The position numbers and the translations under genes were made by a program. Shown piece by piece: positions 41,333-49,180 of a DNA stretch of 58,983 bases. Location: positions 1 to 58,983 of the forward strand of contig DATCYZ010000119.1 in assembly GCA_036526195.1 (NCBI GenBank). Reading direction: 5' to 3'. Position 1 is the first letter of the stretch, and every line of letters begins with the position of its first letter. The notes under the pieces were generated by a model. That model did no database searches. It had not been told where the DNA came from and saw only the letters and a list, made by a program, of their open reading frames with translations. This DNA is from DATCYZ01 sp036526195. Lineage in GTDB: Bacteria > Pseudomonadota > Gammaproteobacteria > Burkholderiales > SG8-39.

Positions 41333-42280
41333 GTGTTCGGCCTCGCCAGGAAATCTGCTTCCGACGCCAAATCCTGGACCGCGCGCGTGCGCGCCGGCCT
41401 CGCACGCACGCGCGAGGCGCTTGGCGGCGGGCTCGGTTCGCTGCTCGGCCGGCGCAAGGTCGACGAGGCGCTGTTCGAGGCGCTGGAAGACGCATTGCTC
41501 ACCGCCGATTGCGGGGTGGATGCCACCGGCGCGCTGCTCGAGCGCCTGCGCAAGCGCGCCCGGCGCGAGCGCATCGAGGAGGGCGAAGCCCTGAAGGCCG
41601 CGCTCAAGGAGGACTTGCTCGCGCTGCTCCAGCCCTGCGAACGCGCCCTGTCAACGAATGCCGCGAAGCCCTGCGTGATCATGATGGCGGGCGTCAATGG
41701 CACCGGAAAGACCACCTCCATCGGCAAGCTGGCGAAATGGCTGCAGGGTCAGGGCCTGAGCACGCTGCTTGCAGCCGGCGACACGTTTCGCGCCGCGGCG
41801 CGCGAGCAGCTGGTGGCCTGGGGCGAGCGAAACGGCGTCTCGGTGATCGGACAACCCGGTGGCGACCCGGGCGCCGTCGTGTACGACGCGATCCAGGCCG
41901 CCCGCGCGCGCGGCATCGACGTGCTCATCGCGGACACTGCGGGGCGGCTGCCGACGCAGTTGCACCTCATGGAGGAGATCCGCAAGGTCAAGCGCGTGGC
42001 GGCCAAGGCGATGGAAGGCGCGCCGCACGAGATCGTGCTGGTGCTCGACGCCAATACGGGGCAGAACGCGCTTGCGCAGTTGAAGGCCTTCGACGACGCG
42101 CTCGGCGTCACCGGGCTCGTGCTGACCAAGCTCGACGGCACCGCGCGCGGCGGAACGGTCATCGCGATCGCGCATGCCCGCGGCGGCGCCATGCCGATCC
42201 TCTTCGTCGGGGTGGGCGAGGGACTGGACGACCTGCGCCCGTTTTCCGCACGTGATTTCGTCGAGGGCCTGTTTGATTAG
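41333..42280 (+). CDS. ftsY: Signal recognition particle receptor FtsY
   Basis: FtsY is the membrane-associated GTPase that docks SRP-ribosome complexes at the translocon. The product (315 residues from the GTG at 41333) has an N domain (about 40-105) and the G domain with GVNGTGKTT (120-128), DTAGR and TKLDGTARGG. The acidic A domain of E. coli FtsY is reduced to a short basic N-terminus. I chose GTG because the -10 box lies between it and the upstream ATG at 41270. ftsE follows with an 8-base overlap. Confidence 0.94.
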   Translation: MFGLARKSASDAKSWTARVRAGLARTREALGGGLGSLLGRRKVDEALFEALEDALLTADCGVDATGALLERLRKRARRERIEEGEALKAALKEDLLALLQPCERALSTNAAKPCVIMMAGVNGTGKTTSIGKLAKWLQGQGLSTLLAAGDTFRAAAREQLVAWGERNGVSVIGQPGGDPGAVVYDAIQAARARGIDVLIADTAGRLPTQLHLMEEIRKVKRVAAKAMEGAPHEIVLVLDANTGQNALAQLKAFDDALGVTGLVLTKLDGTARGGTVIAIAHARGGAMPILFVGVGEGLDDLRPFSARDFVEGLFD

Positions 42281-42935
42281 TTTCTCGGGCGTATCCAAGC
42301 GCTACCCGGGCGGCAAGGAAGCGCTTGCCGGCGTCAGCTTCACGCTCGACGCAGGCGAGCTGGTGTTCGTGACCGGCGCCTCGGGGGCGGGAAAGTCGAC
42401 GCTTCTGCGATTGATTCCGGCGATCGAGCGCGCAAGCGCCGGCACCGTTCTGGTGGCCGGCCAGAACGTCGGGGCGCTCAAGCGCACCGCGCTGCCCTAC
42501 CTGCGGCGCAATCTCGGACTGGTGTTCCAGGACCAGAAACTCCTCTACGACCGCAGTGTCTTCGACAACGTCATGCTGCCGCTCGGGTTCTCCGCACTGC
42601 CGACGCGTGAAGCCGCGCGCCGCGCGCGCGCCGCACTCGACAAGGTCGGCTTGCTGGCGCGCGAGCGCGCGCACCCGGTCCAGCTCTCGGGCGGTGAGCA
42701 GCAGCGGCTCGCAATTGCCCGCGCGGTGGTCAACCGGCCAACCGTCCTGATCGCCGACGAGCCGACGGCGAACCTGGACGCGGACTCAGCCACCCGCATC
42801 CTCGAGCTTTTTGTGGCCTTCAGCCAGGTCGGCGTGACTGTCCTGATCGCCACCCACGACACTTCGCAGGTGGTGCGGCTCGGGCGCCGGGTGCTGCGCC
42901 TCGAGGCCGGTCGATTGCACGATGGCAACGCATGA
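42273..42935 (+). CDS. ftsE: Cell-division ABC ATPase FtsE
   Basis: FtsE powers FtsX to activate septal peptidoglycan hydrolases. The 220-residue product (from the TTG at 42273) begins ISFSGVSKRYPGGKEAL. It has Walker A GASGAGKST, signature LSGGEQQRLAIARA, Walker B VLIADEPTANLD and the switch region IATHD. The TTG aligns with the family's normal first residue and follows a GAGGG ribosome-binding site; it overlaps the ftsY stop by 8 bases. The stop overlaps ftsX by four. Confidence 0.95.
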   Translation: MISFSGVSKRYPGGKEALAGVSFTLDAGELVFVTGASGAGKSTLLRLIPAIERASAGTVLVAGQNVGALKRTALPYLRRNLGLVFQDQKLLYDRSVFDNVMLPLGFSALPTREAARRARAALDKVGLLARERAHPVQLSGGEQQRLAIARAVVNRPTVLIADEPTANLDADSATRILELFVAFSQVGVTVLIATHDTSQVVRLGRRVLRLEAGRLHDGNA

Positions 42936-43834
42936 TCACCTGGCTGCGACACCACCGTCAGGCGCTCGGCGCCGCGTTCCGCAAGTGGGCGGCGCAGCGC
43001 TCCGCCGGATTGCTGCACGCGCTGGTGCTCGGCGTGGCGCTGTCCCTGCCCGCCGGAGGCTACGCGCTGCTGGACGCGCTGCGCGGCGTCGCGGGCCGGG
43101 GCGCGCTCGAGCCGCAGGTGTCGCTGTTCCTCGAGGTCGGCGCGACGGCGGCAGACGCGAGCCGCATCGAAGCGCAGCTGCGCCAGGAGCCCCGGGTCGC
43201 CGGCGTACGGTTCATTCCGCGCGCCGAAGCGCTGGCGAGCCTCGGCCGCAACGAGGGCATCGGCGACGTGGTGGCGGCGCTCGGCCGCAATCCGCTGCCG
43301 GATGCGTTCGTGGTTCGCGCGCACGAACCCGCCGGCGTCGACCGCCTGGCAGGCGATCTCGGCGCGATTCCCGGTGTCGCCCATGTGCAGCTCGACGCGC
43401 TGTGGGCCCGCCGCCTCGCCGCGCTCGACGGCATCGGCCGGCTGGCGGTGGCGCTGCTCGGCGCGCTGCTCGGCGTGGGACTCGTGGCCACCACCTTCAA
43501 CACGATCCGCCTGCAGATCCTCGTGCAGCGCGAGGAGATCGAGGTGTCGAAGCTGATCGGCGCGACCGACCCGTTCATCCAGCGCCCGTTTCTCTACCTG
43601 GGGTCCCTGCAAGGACTGGGCGGCGGCGCGGTCGCGCTCGCCATCGTCTGGGGCGCGTTCAGCGCGCTCAACATGGAGATCGCCCCGCTCGCCGGAAGCT
43701 ATGGATCGAACTTCCGGCTGGTTCCGCTCGGGGGCCAGGAGGCCCTTGCCCTGAGCCTCGTGGCCGCCGCGCTGGGGTGGTTTGGCGCTTATCTGTCAGT
43801 AAGCAGATACTTACGTCAAATAGAGCCAAAATAA
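42932..43834 (+). CDS. ftsX: Cell-division membrane protein FtsX
   Basis: FtsX is the inner-membrane partner of FtsE. The 300-residue product has the four membrane segments of the family: one near the N-terminus (about 30-50) and three in the C-terminal half. A periplasmic domain between them contains FIPRAEALASLGRNEGIGDVV. A C-terminal stretch GLVATTFNTIRLQILVQREEIEVSKLIGAT is the FtsX/MacB motif. Its last codons fall in an AT-rich segment with a GTAAG-N6-CTTAC palindrome. Confidence 0.95.
   Translation: MITWLRHHRQALGAAFRKWAAQRSAGLLHALVLGVALSLPAGGYALLDALRGVAGRGALEPQVSLFLEVGATAADASRIEAQLRQEPRVAGVRFIPRAEALASLGRNEGIGDVVAALGRNPLPDAFVVRAHEPAGVDRLAGDLGAIPGVAHVQLDALWARRLAALDGIGRLAVALLGALLGVGLVATTFNTIRLQILVQREEIEVSKLIGATDPFIQRPFLYLGSLQGLGGGAVALAIVWGAFSALNMEIAPLAGSYGSNFRLVPLGGQEALALSLVAAALGWFGAYLSVSRYLRQIEPK
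43799..43814. promoter_or_regulatory. Palindrome GTAAG-N6-CTTAC at the end of ftsX
   Basis: A perfect inverted repeat of two 5-base arms with 6-base spacing lies in the last codons of ftsX, about 60 bases upstream of the rpoH CIRCE-like site. It starts an AT-rich stretch unlike its surroundings. It may be an upstream regulatory site for rpoH or chance. Confidence 0.3.
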
Positions 43835-43873
43835 AGTTCATTTTCAACGCATTTTGGGGAACCTGGGCGATTT

Positions 43874-43903
43874 TTGGCACTCCAACCAATCGAGTGCTAG
43901 AAT
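43874..43903 (+). promoter_or_regulatory. rpoH promoter overlapped by a CIRCE-like HrcA operator
   Basis: TTGGCACTC-N9-GAGTGCTAG (43874-43900) matches the CIRCE consensus TTAGCACTC-N9-GAGTGCTAA at 16 of 18 arm positions with the exact 9-base spacer. A sigma-70 promoter is embedded: -35 TTGGCA (43874-43879), 18-base spacer, extended -10 TGCTAGAAT (43895-43903). HrcA bound here would cover the whole promoter. Confidence 0.8.
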
Positions 43904-43922
43904 TCTTTCGGAGGTTCAAGCC

Positions 43923-44789
43923 ATGACATCCAGCGCAAGCTTTCCGCTCAGCCTGCCCTCGCCCCTGGCGGTCGGCAGCATCGAAGCGTACATCCAGGCG
44001 GCCAACCGCCTGCCGATCCTCAGCCTCGCCGAGGAGCAAGCCCACGCGCGCCGCCTGCGCGACGAGGGCGACTTGGGCGCGGCCCGCAGCCTGGTGCTTT
44101 CGCACCTGCGCCTGGTCGTTGCGGTGGCCCGCGGCTATCTGGGCTATGGCCTGCCGCACGCCGACCTGATCCAGGAGGGCAATATCGGGTTGATGAAGGC
44201 GGTCAAGCGCTTTGACCCCGATCGCGGCGTGCGCCTCGTGTCCTTTGCGATTCACTGGATCAAGGCGGAGATCCACGAGTACATCCTGCGCAACTGGCGA
44301 CTTGTGAAGCTGGCCACCACCAAGGCGCAACGCAAGCTGTTCTTCAACCTGCGCTCGCTGAAAAGTTCGCTCGCACCGATGAGCCCGGACGAGGTTGCGC
44401 ACATCGCTGCAACGCTCAAGGTCAAGCCCGAGGAAGTCTCGGAGATGGAGACCCGGCTCGCGGGCCGCGAAGTCGCGTTCGAAGCCGATGACGACGATGA
44501 TTCATCCTTCGCCCCTGCGCAGTATCTTGCCGATCAGGATGCAGATCCTTCGCGGGTGCTCGAGGCCGCGCAGACCGAGCGACTGCGCTCGGCGGGCCTT
44601 GCCCGGGCGCTGGAAAGCCTCGATGCGCGCAGCCGTCGCATCATCGAATCGCGCTGGTTGCGCGACAAGGATTCCGCCACGCTGCATGAACTTGCGGACG
44701 AGTTTGGCGTTTCGGCCGAGCGGATACGCCAGATCGAGTCGCGGGCAATGGAAAAGATGCGCGCCGCGGTGAGCAACGGGTCGGACTGA
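43923..44789 (+). CDS. rpoH: Heat-shock sigma factor RpoH (sigma-32)
   Basis: RpoH directs RNA polymerase to heat-shock promoters. The 288-residue product has region 2 with HLRLVVAVARGYLGYGLPHADLIQEGNIGLMKAVKRFDP and the diagnostic RpoH box QRKLFFNLR (136-144). Region 4 ends with ELADEFGVSAERIRQIESRAMEKMR. The ATG at 43923 has GGAGG nine bases upstream. A CIRCE-like operator overlaps its promoter, so HrcA control is likely in addition to usual RpoH regulation. A terminator-like hairpin follows. Confidence 0.97.
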   Translation: MTSSASFPLSLPSPLAVGSIEAYIQAANRLPILSLAEEQAHARRLRDEGDLGAARSLVLSHLRLVVAVARGYLGYGLPHADLIQEGNIGLMKAVKRFDPDRGVRLVSFAIHWIKAEIHEYILRNWRLVKLATTKAQRKLFFNLRSLKSSLAPMSPDEVAHIAATLKVKPEEVSEMETRLAGREVAFEADDDDDSSFAPAQYLADQDADPSRVLEAAQTERLRSAGLARALESLDARSRRIIESRWLRDKDSATLHELADEFGVSAERIRQIESRAMEKMRAAVSNGSD

Positions 44790-44817
44790 GCGCCGGCGAA
44801 GCGCGTACGCAGACCGG

Positions 44818-44837
44818 GCCGCGCGAGCGGCGCTTTT
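44818..44837 (+). terminator. Intrinsic terminator-like hairpin after rpoH
   Basis: GCCGC-GCGA-GCGGC (44818-44831) is followed by GC, TTTT, C and TT. The stem is short (5 bases) but GC-only and the T-rich tail is immediate. It also lies just beyond the end of the convergent sco gene. Confidence 0.5.
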
Positions 44838-44841
44838 CTTG

Positions 44842-45435
44842 TCAGCGGGATTCGGCGAGCAGCACGCGCAGGTCCGGCGCAAGATCCTCGCGCAGCCGTC
44901 CGTGGCGCACGAACAGGCGCAGGCGGCCGGCCGGGTCGAGCAGGTAGGTCTGGGCGCTGTGGTCCACCGAGTAAGTGCCGGGCGTGTCGCCGGGGCGCTT
45001 CTCGAAGAACACCTTGAACTCCTTTGCCGCGGTTCGCGTTGCCTCGAGATCGCCGTACAGCGCCACGAAGCGCGGGTCGAAGGCATTCACATAGGCCGCC
45101 AGGACCGCCTGCGTATCCCGCTCCGGATCGAGGGTGACGAACAGGACCTGTACCCGGTCGGCCGCCGGTCCGAGTGCCTTTATCGCCTCGGCCGCATCCG
45201 CCAGCGTGGTCGGGCAGACATCCGGGCATTGGGTGAATCCGAAGAACAGCACGACGGCCTTGCCGCGAAAATCCGCCAGCGTGCGCGGCTTGCCATGGTG
45301 GTCCGTGAGCGTGAGCGCCTTGCCGTAGGGCGCGCCGGTGATGTCCGTGCTGCGGAATTTCGGGCCCTGCTCGCCGCAGGCCGCCAGCAGGACGATCATG
45401 CCAAGCGCCGCGACTGCACCGCGCGGCAGGCTCAC
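44842..45435 (-). CDS. SCO1/SenC-family copper chaperone lipoprotein
   Basis: The 197-residue product has a lipobox (LLAAC, Cys20). The thioredoxin-fold SCO domain has the copper motif FTQCPDVCPTT (Cys70, Cys74) and a third ligand His in YSVDHSAQ (about 158). SCO proteins deliver copper to the CuA site of cytochrome c oxidase subunit II from the periplasmic face. The start is a GTG overlapping the ctaB stop by four bases. It is the last gene of the cox operon. Confidence 0.93.
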   Translation of the reverse strand: MSLPRGAVAALGMIVLLAACGEQGPKFRSTDITGAPYGKALTLTDHHGKPRTLADFRGKAVVLFFGFTQCPDVCPTTLADAAEAIKALGPAADRVQVLFVTLDPERDTQAVLAAYVNAFDPRFVALYGDLEATRTAAKEFKVFFEKRPGDTPGTYSVDHSAQTYLLDPAGRLRLFVRHGRLREDLAPDLRVLLAESR

Positions 45436-46346
45436 GCCGAAAGGGTCCCGAGCCAGTGATCCGCCAGCAACGCGGCAAACAGCAGCGACAGGTAGATGAT
45501 CGAGAAGCGGAAGCTGCGCTGGGCGGCGCGGTCGCTGTAGGCGTAACGCAGGCGCAGCGCATGCCGCAGGAACATCCCGCCCAGGACCACTGCGGACACC
45601 AGATAAACCAGGCCGCTCATGCGCACCGCGTAGGGCAGGAGGCTGACCGCGAACAGGATCAGCGTATACAGGAGCACCTGAAGGCAGGTAAATACGCGGC
45701 CGTGCGTGACCGGAAGCATCGGCAGTCCGGCGCGCGCGTATTCCTCGGTACGGTACAGCGCGAGCGACCAGAAGTGCGGCGGCGTCCAGGCAAATATGAT
45801 CAGGAACAGCAGCATCGGCTCGAGCGTCACCTCACCGGTCACCGCCGCCCAGCCGAGCACCGGAGGCATGGCGCCGGAGGCGCCGCCGATGACAATGTTC
45901 TGCGGCGTCGCCGGCTTGAGCACCACCGTGTAGACGATGGCGTAGCCCACGAAGGTCGCCAGCGTCAGCCACATCGTCAGGGGATTGACGAAATGCCCCA
46001 GGATCCACAGACCGAGGCCGCCGACGGCGCAGGCAAAGCCGAGGGTCTGGGCGGGCGTCAGTTCGCCGAGCGGCAACGGACGAAATCGGGTGCGTTGCAT
46101 CAGCGCGTCGATTTTCTGCTCGACCAGGCAGTTGATCGCCGCCGCGGCTCCGGCCACGAGGGCAATGCCCAGGGTCCCGGCCACCAGGACCTGCACGGGC
46201 ACCATGCCCGGCGTGGCGAGGAACATCCCGATCACCGCCGTGAACACGATGAGCGACACCACCCGCGGCTTGGTGAGCGCATAGAACGCCCGCATGCGTC
46301 GCGCCGCGGCGCGCGCCAGGTCGGTGTTCAGGACTTGCGTGTTCAT
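45432..46346 (-). CDS. ctaB: Protoheme IX farnesyltransferase (heme O synthase)
   Basis: CtaB/CyoE adds a farnesyl group to protoheme to make heme O. The 304-residue product (from the ATG at 46346) is a UbiA-family membrane protein with the Asp-rich region NCLVEQKIDALMQRTRFRPLP (about 93-113). A second conserved loop WTPPHFWSLALYRTEEYARAG follows. A start six codons earlier is possible. It lies 71 bases after the SCO-like gene in the same orientation and overlaps sco by four. The heme A synthase gene ctaA, usual in this spot, is not present. Confidence 0.94.
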   Translation of the reverse strand: MNTQVLNTDLARAAARRMRAFYALTKPRVVSLIVFTAVIGMFLATPGMVPVQVLVAGTLGIALVAGAAAAINCLVEQKIDALMQRTRFRPLPLGELTPAQTLGFACAVGGLGLWILGHFVNPLTMWLTLATFVGYAIVYTVVLKPATPQNIVIGGASGAMPPVLGWAAVTGEVTLEPMLLFLIIFAWTPPHFWSLALYRTEEYARAGLPMLPVTHGRVFTCLQVLLYTLILFAVSLLPYAVRMSGLVYLVSAVVLGGMFLRHALRLRYAYSDRAAQRSFRFSIIYLSLLFAALLADHWLGTLSA

Positions 46347-46417
46347 GAGAAAGCGGGAGGCCATCCGGGACCGGGGAAGCGTTCCATTTTACCACTGCGA
46401 CAGGCGCGTACCCGGCC

Positions 46418-47002
46418 TCAGTCGCCGACGTACTTCAGCATCTTCTGCAGGTCCTTGATGATGCCCGCAGGATCAGGCTCGCGCGGATAACGCATCATCA
46501 GATTGCCGCGCGGGTCGATCACGTAGAGGTGCGCGCTGCGGGTCGGGGCGGCGGGAAACGCCGCGGCGAACGCGGCATCGTTTGCCCGCACGATGCGCGT
46601 TCCTTCGCTTGCCTGCAGCAGGGCCGGGTCGGGAAAACCGTCGCCCTCCACGACCCAGACCCGCTCAATGCGATCCAGGTCGCGTCCCATGGCGCGCCGC
46701 ACCTGGCGCATGAAGTAAAGCTTGCGCTCGCAATAGGCATCACAGGCCGGGGCGTCGAACTGCAACAGCACCCACTTGCCCCGCAGGTCCGCCATGTGGA
46801 CCGTGCCGCCGCCGGCCGCCGCGAGAGGCACTGCGGGCGGCACGCGGGGTGAAATCAGCTCGCCGTAATTCCCGGTAGCGCCAGGCGCCCAGTCGAAGCG
46901 ATAGGCGATCACGCTGAGCGCCATGGGCAACAGGAAAAAGGCGCCCAGCAGGAGAAGCTTGACCCGGCCGCGACGCACCGGGTCGTCAGGAAGGATCTGC
47001 AT
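46418..47002 (-). CDS. Membrane-anchored SCO-like thioredoxin-fold protein of the cox operon
   Basis: The 194-residue product has one N-terminal membrane segment (about residues 15-33) and a periplasmic thioredoxin-like domain. The domain has LRGKWVLLQFDAPACDAYCERKLYFMRQVRRAMG, with Cys87 and Cys91 in a CxxxC pair as in SCO proteins, and RSAHLYVIDPRGNLMMRYP. Such proteins are found between SURF1 and CtaA in betaproteobacterial cox operons and probably help copper or thiol chemistry. It overlaps surf1 by 17 bases. Confidence 0.8.
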   Translation of the reverse strand: MQILPDDPVRRGRVKLLLLGAFFLLPMALSVIAYRFDWAPGATGNYGELISPRVPPAVPLAAAGGGTVHMADLRGKWVLLQFDAPACDAYCERKLYFMRQVRRAMGRDLDRIERVWVVEGDGFPDPALLQASEGTRIVRANDAAFAAAFPAAPTRSAHLYVIDPRGNLMMRYPREPDPAGIIKDLQKMLKYVGD

Positions 47003-47705
47003 GGCGACGAAAGGAAAGGACCACGAAGAGGAGGGCGGCAAGTACCGCGAGCGAGTACCACTGCAGGGCGTACATCTCGTTCTTTTGGGCACCCGCCCCG
47101 GCGACGGGCCAGTCTCGCAGCAACCCGTCGTTGGCCCCGGAATGCTGCTCGAGCAGGATGGGCTGGAGCGCCAGCCCGGTCGTGGACCGGACCGCCTCGA
47201 CGCTCAGGTTCTGCCACACACGCGCGCCTGGCGCCGGAGAATCGGGCGCGTAACGCTGGGCGAGATGGTCCAGGGCGACGCCCTCCAGGACCTGCACACC
47301 CGGGGGGACCGGCACTTCGGGCAGCACGTCGCGCCGCGGTCCGGCAGGCACCCATCCGCGCAGCACCACGACATGCATGGACCCTCCCTCGATGCGCAGC
47401 GGCGTCACGACTTCATAGCCGACACGACCGGCGCGCTGGCGGTTGTCCAGCAGGATCGTGTGCTCCGGGACGAAGGTACCGCGCACGCGCACGCGGCGGT
47501 TCGCAAAGGCCTCGGGCGCAACCGCCTGCCCCGGTAGCACGAGCGGCGCGGCACGTTGCGCCGCCGCGTGGTCTGCCGCAAGCGCCCGGCGCGACTCGGC
47601 ACGCTGCATCTGCCAGTTGCCGAGCGCGACGGCACCGCTCACGGCGCCGAGCGTGAGCGCGAGCGCCCAGAGTCTGGGACGGAAGGTCCGGTTGAAAAGC
47701 ATCAT
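46986..47705 (-). CDS. SURF1-family cytochrome oxidase assembly protein
   Basis: SURF1 assists heme a insertion into subunit I. The 239-residue product has two membrane segments, one at about residues 12-30 and one at about 213-231. The SURF1 motifs are GNWQMQRAESRR near the start, ILLDNRQRAGRVGYEVVTPL in the middle and NEMYALQWYSLAVLAALLFVVL at the end. The start is one of two adjacent Met codons at 47705 or 47702. It is divergent from the DUF2909 gene over 67 bases. Confidence 0.9.
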   Translation of the reverse strand: MMLFNRTFRPRLWALALTLGAVSGAVALGNWQMQRAESRRALAADHAAAQRAAPLVLPGQAVAPEAFANRRVRVRGTFVPEHTILLDNRQRAGRVGYEVVTPLRIEGGSMHVVVLRGWVPAGPRRDVLPEVPVPPGVQVLEGVALDHLAQRYAPDSPAPGARVWQNLSVEAVRSTTGLALQPILLEQHSGANDGLLRDWPVAGAGAQKNEMYALQWYSLAVLAALLFVVLSFRRHADPS

Positions 47706-47772
47706 CGCCGTTTCGGGGCGCCCATGGGTTCGGGCCAGCCCACGCGGTACACTTCCCGGGCAGCCCCCCACG

Positions 47773-47973
47773 ATGCGCTATCTCGTTCTCGTCATTCTCG
47801 TACTGATCGTTGCCAGCCTCGGGTCGGCCCTGTTGTACGTGGTCCGCGACCGCAGCGGTTCGAAGCGCGCGCTCAAGGCGCTTGCGCTGCGCGTCGGGCT
47901 TTCCATGGGGCTGTTCCTGTTTCTCATGGCCGGCTACTACTTCGGCTGGATTCCGGGTCGCCTGGGCGGTTGA
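47773..47973 (+). CDS. DUF2909 twin transmembrane small protein
   Basis: The 66-residue protein has two hydrophobic segments (about residues 2-22 and 41-60) around a basic loop (RDRSGSKRALKALALR). This matches the small twin-membrane DUF2909 family found in cox operons. Here it is on the plus strand, opposite to surf1 and ctaE, so it needs its own promoter. The start ATG at 47773 follows a poor ribosome-binding site. A perfect bidirectional hairpin lies between it and ctaE. Function unknown. Confidence 0.75.
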   Translation: MRYLVLVILVLIVASLGSALLYVVRDRSGSKRALKALALRVGLSMGLFLFLMAGYYFGWIPGRLGG

Positions 47974-48011
47974 GGCGCGCACCGCGGCGATCCGCCCGGC
48001 GCAGAAACGAA

Positions 48012-48041
48012 AATGCCGCACCGGGGATCCGGTGCGGCATT
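48012..48041. terminator. Perfect hairpin between DUF2909 and ctaE genes, bidirectional
   Basis: AATGCCGCACCGG-GGAT-CCGGTGCGGCATT forms a 13-base perfect stem with a 4-base loop, between two convergent genes. The arms begin and end with A/T tracts (AAAAT and ATTC), weakly suitable for termination on both strands. Confidence 0.7.
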
Positions 48042-48070
48042 CGTCCGCGCGTCGCGCGCAGGCGCAGCCG

Positions 48071-48937
48071 TCAGAGCCAGTACACCAGGATGAACAGGCC
48101 CAGCCACACGACGTCCACGAAGTGCCAGTACCAGGCCACGGCCTCGAAGGCAAAGTGGTGCTCCGGCTTGAAGTGCCCCTTCATGCAGCGCACCCAGATG
48201 ACACACAGCATGATCGCGCCGACCGTGACGTGAAAGCCATGGAAGCCGGTGAGCATGAAGAAGGTCGAGCCGTACACGCCGGTGCTCAGCTTGAGGTTCA
48301 GGTCGGCGTACGCGTGACCGTATTCGTAGGCCTGCACGAAGAGGAAGATGACGCCCAGCGCGATCGTGAAGAACATGAACATGCTCAGCAGGCCGCGCTT
48401 GTTCTCCTTCAGTGCCCAGTGGGCGATGGTGATCGTCACGCCCGAGGACAGCAGCAGAAACGTATTGATGGCGGGCAGGCCCCATGCGGACATGGTGCTG
48501 AACGCCTCGGTGAACGCCGGACCGGCGGAGGGCCAGTGGGCCGTGAACCCGGGCCACAGCACCTCGTTGGATTCGAGCGTGGCGAGGTCCGGCACCGACA
48601 TGACGCGCGCCCAGAACAGCGCGCCGAAGAAGGCGGCAAAGAACATCACCTCGGAGAAGATGAAGAAGCTCATGCCCCAGCGAAACGAGACATCCTCCCA
48701 GCCGCCGTACTTGCCCGCCTCGGACTCGCGGATGACGTCGCCGAACCAGCGGAACATCATGTAGACGAGGGACACGAGGCCCGCGGCGATCGAGATCCAG
48801 CCGGCAGCGGCGCCGTTGAACACGAACACTGCGCCGAGCGCCATCAGGAACAGCGACGCCGAGCCGATGATCGGCCAAGGCATCGGCTGCGGTACGTAGT
48901 AGTGCTGTCGCTGCGACGAGACTGCCTCGTTTGCCAT
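48071..48937 (-). CDS. ctaE: Cytochrome c oxidase subunit III
   Basis: The 288-residue protein has seven membrane segments and the subunit III motifs SFRWGMSFFIFSEVMFFAAFFGALFWAR and GFHGFHVTVGAIMLCV. It ends HFVDVVWLGLFILVYWL. Subunit III stabilises the core and its proton uptake. The ATG is preceded by GGGGAG. It follows the DUF2970 gene by 37 bases in the cox operon. Confidence 0.96.
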   Translation of the reverse strand: MANEAVSSQRQHYYVPQPMPWPIIGSASLFLMALGAVFVFNGAAAGWISIAAGLVSLVYMMFRWFGDVIRESEAGKYGGWEDVSFRWGMSFFIFSEVMFFAAFFGALFWARVMSVPDLATLESNEVLWPGFTAHWPSAGPAFTEAFSTMSAWGLPAINTFLLLSSGVTITIAHWALKENKRGLLSMFMFFTIALGVIFLFVQAYEYGHAYADLNLKLSTGVYGSTFFMLTGFHGFHVTVGAIMLCVIWVRCMKGHFKPEHHFAFEAVAWYWHFVDVVWLGLFILVYWL

Positions 48938-48974
48938 CTTGATCTCCCCGAAATCCCGGTTCTGGTTCTGTCTG

Positions 48975-49178
48975 TTATCCCGCCACGACCCATCGCACGA
49001 TCGCGATGAGCGTCAATACGAAAAGCAGCGCGGCCAGGAGCCCGACCGCGATGATCTGGACCGGCTTGACCTGCACGGTCTCGCGATCGTGGTCCACGCG
49101 CCGGCGCACGCCCAGGGCGCCGAAAAACACGGTCTTCACGGTGTCGAACAAGGCGCCCGGACGCGTCATGTGCGCCAT
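48975..49178 (-). CDS. DUF2970 small membrane protein of the cox operon
   Basis: The 67-residue protein has a soluble N-terminus with KTVFFGALGVRR, a charged middle and one C-terminal membrane segment (about residues 42-63). It matches the DUF2970 family seen between ctaG and ctaE in betaproteobacteria. Start ATG at 49178, 2 bases after the ctaG stop. Function unknown but linked to oxidase assembly by position. Confidence 0.8.
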   Translation of the reverse strand: MAHMTRPGALFDTVKTVFFGALGVRRRVDHDRETVQVKPVQIIAVGLLAALLFVLTLIAIVRWVVAG

Positions 49179-49180
49179 GC

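Noticed and set aside
43799..43814. GTAAG-N6-CTTAC as another copy of the GTAAC-N6-GTTAC operator
   Set aside because: The spacing is the same but the arms differ at the last base (G instead of C), and the flanks TT/AA are missing; it is kept as a separate weak site.
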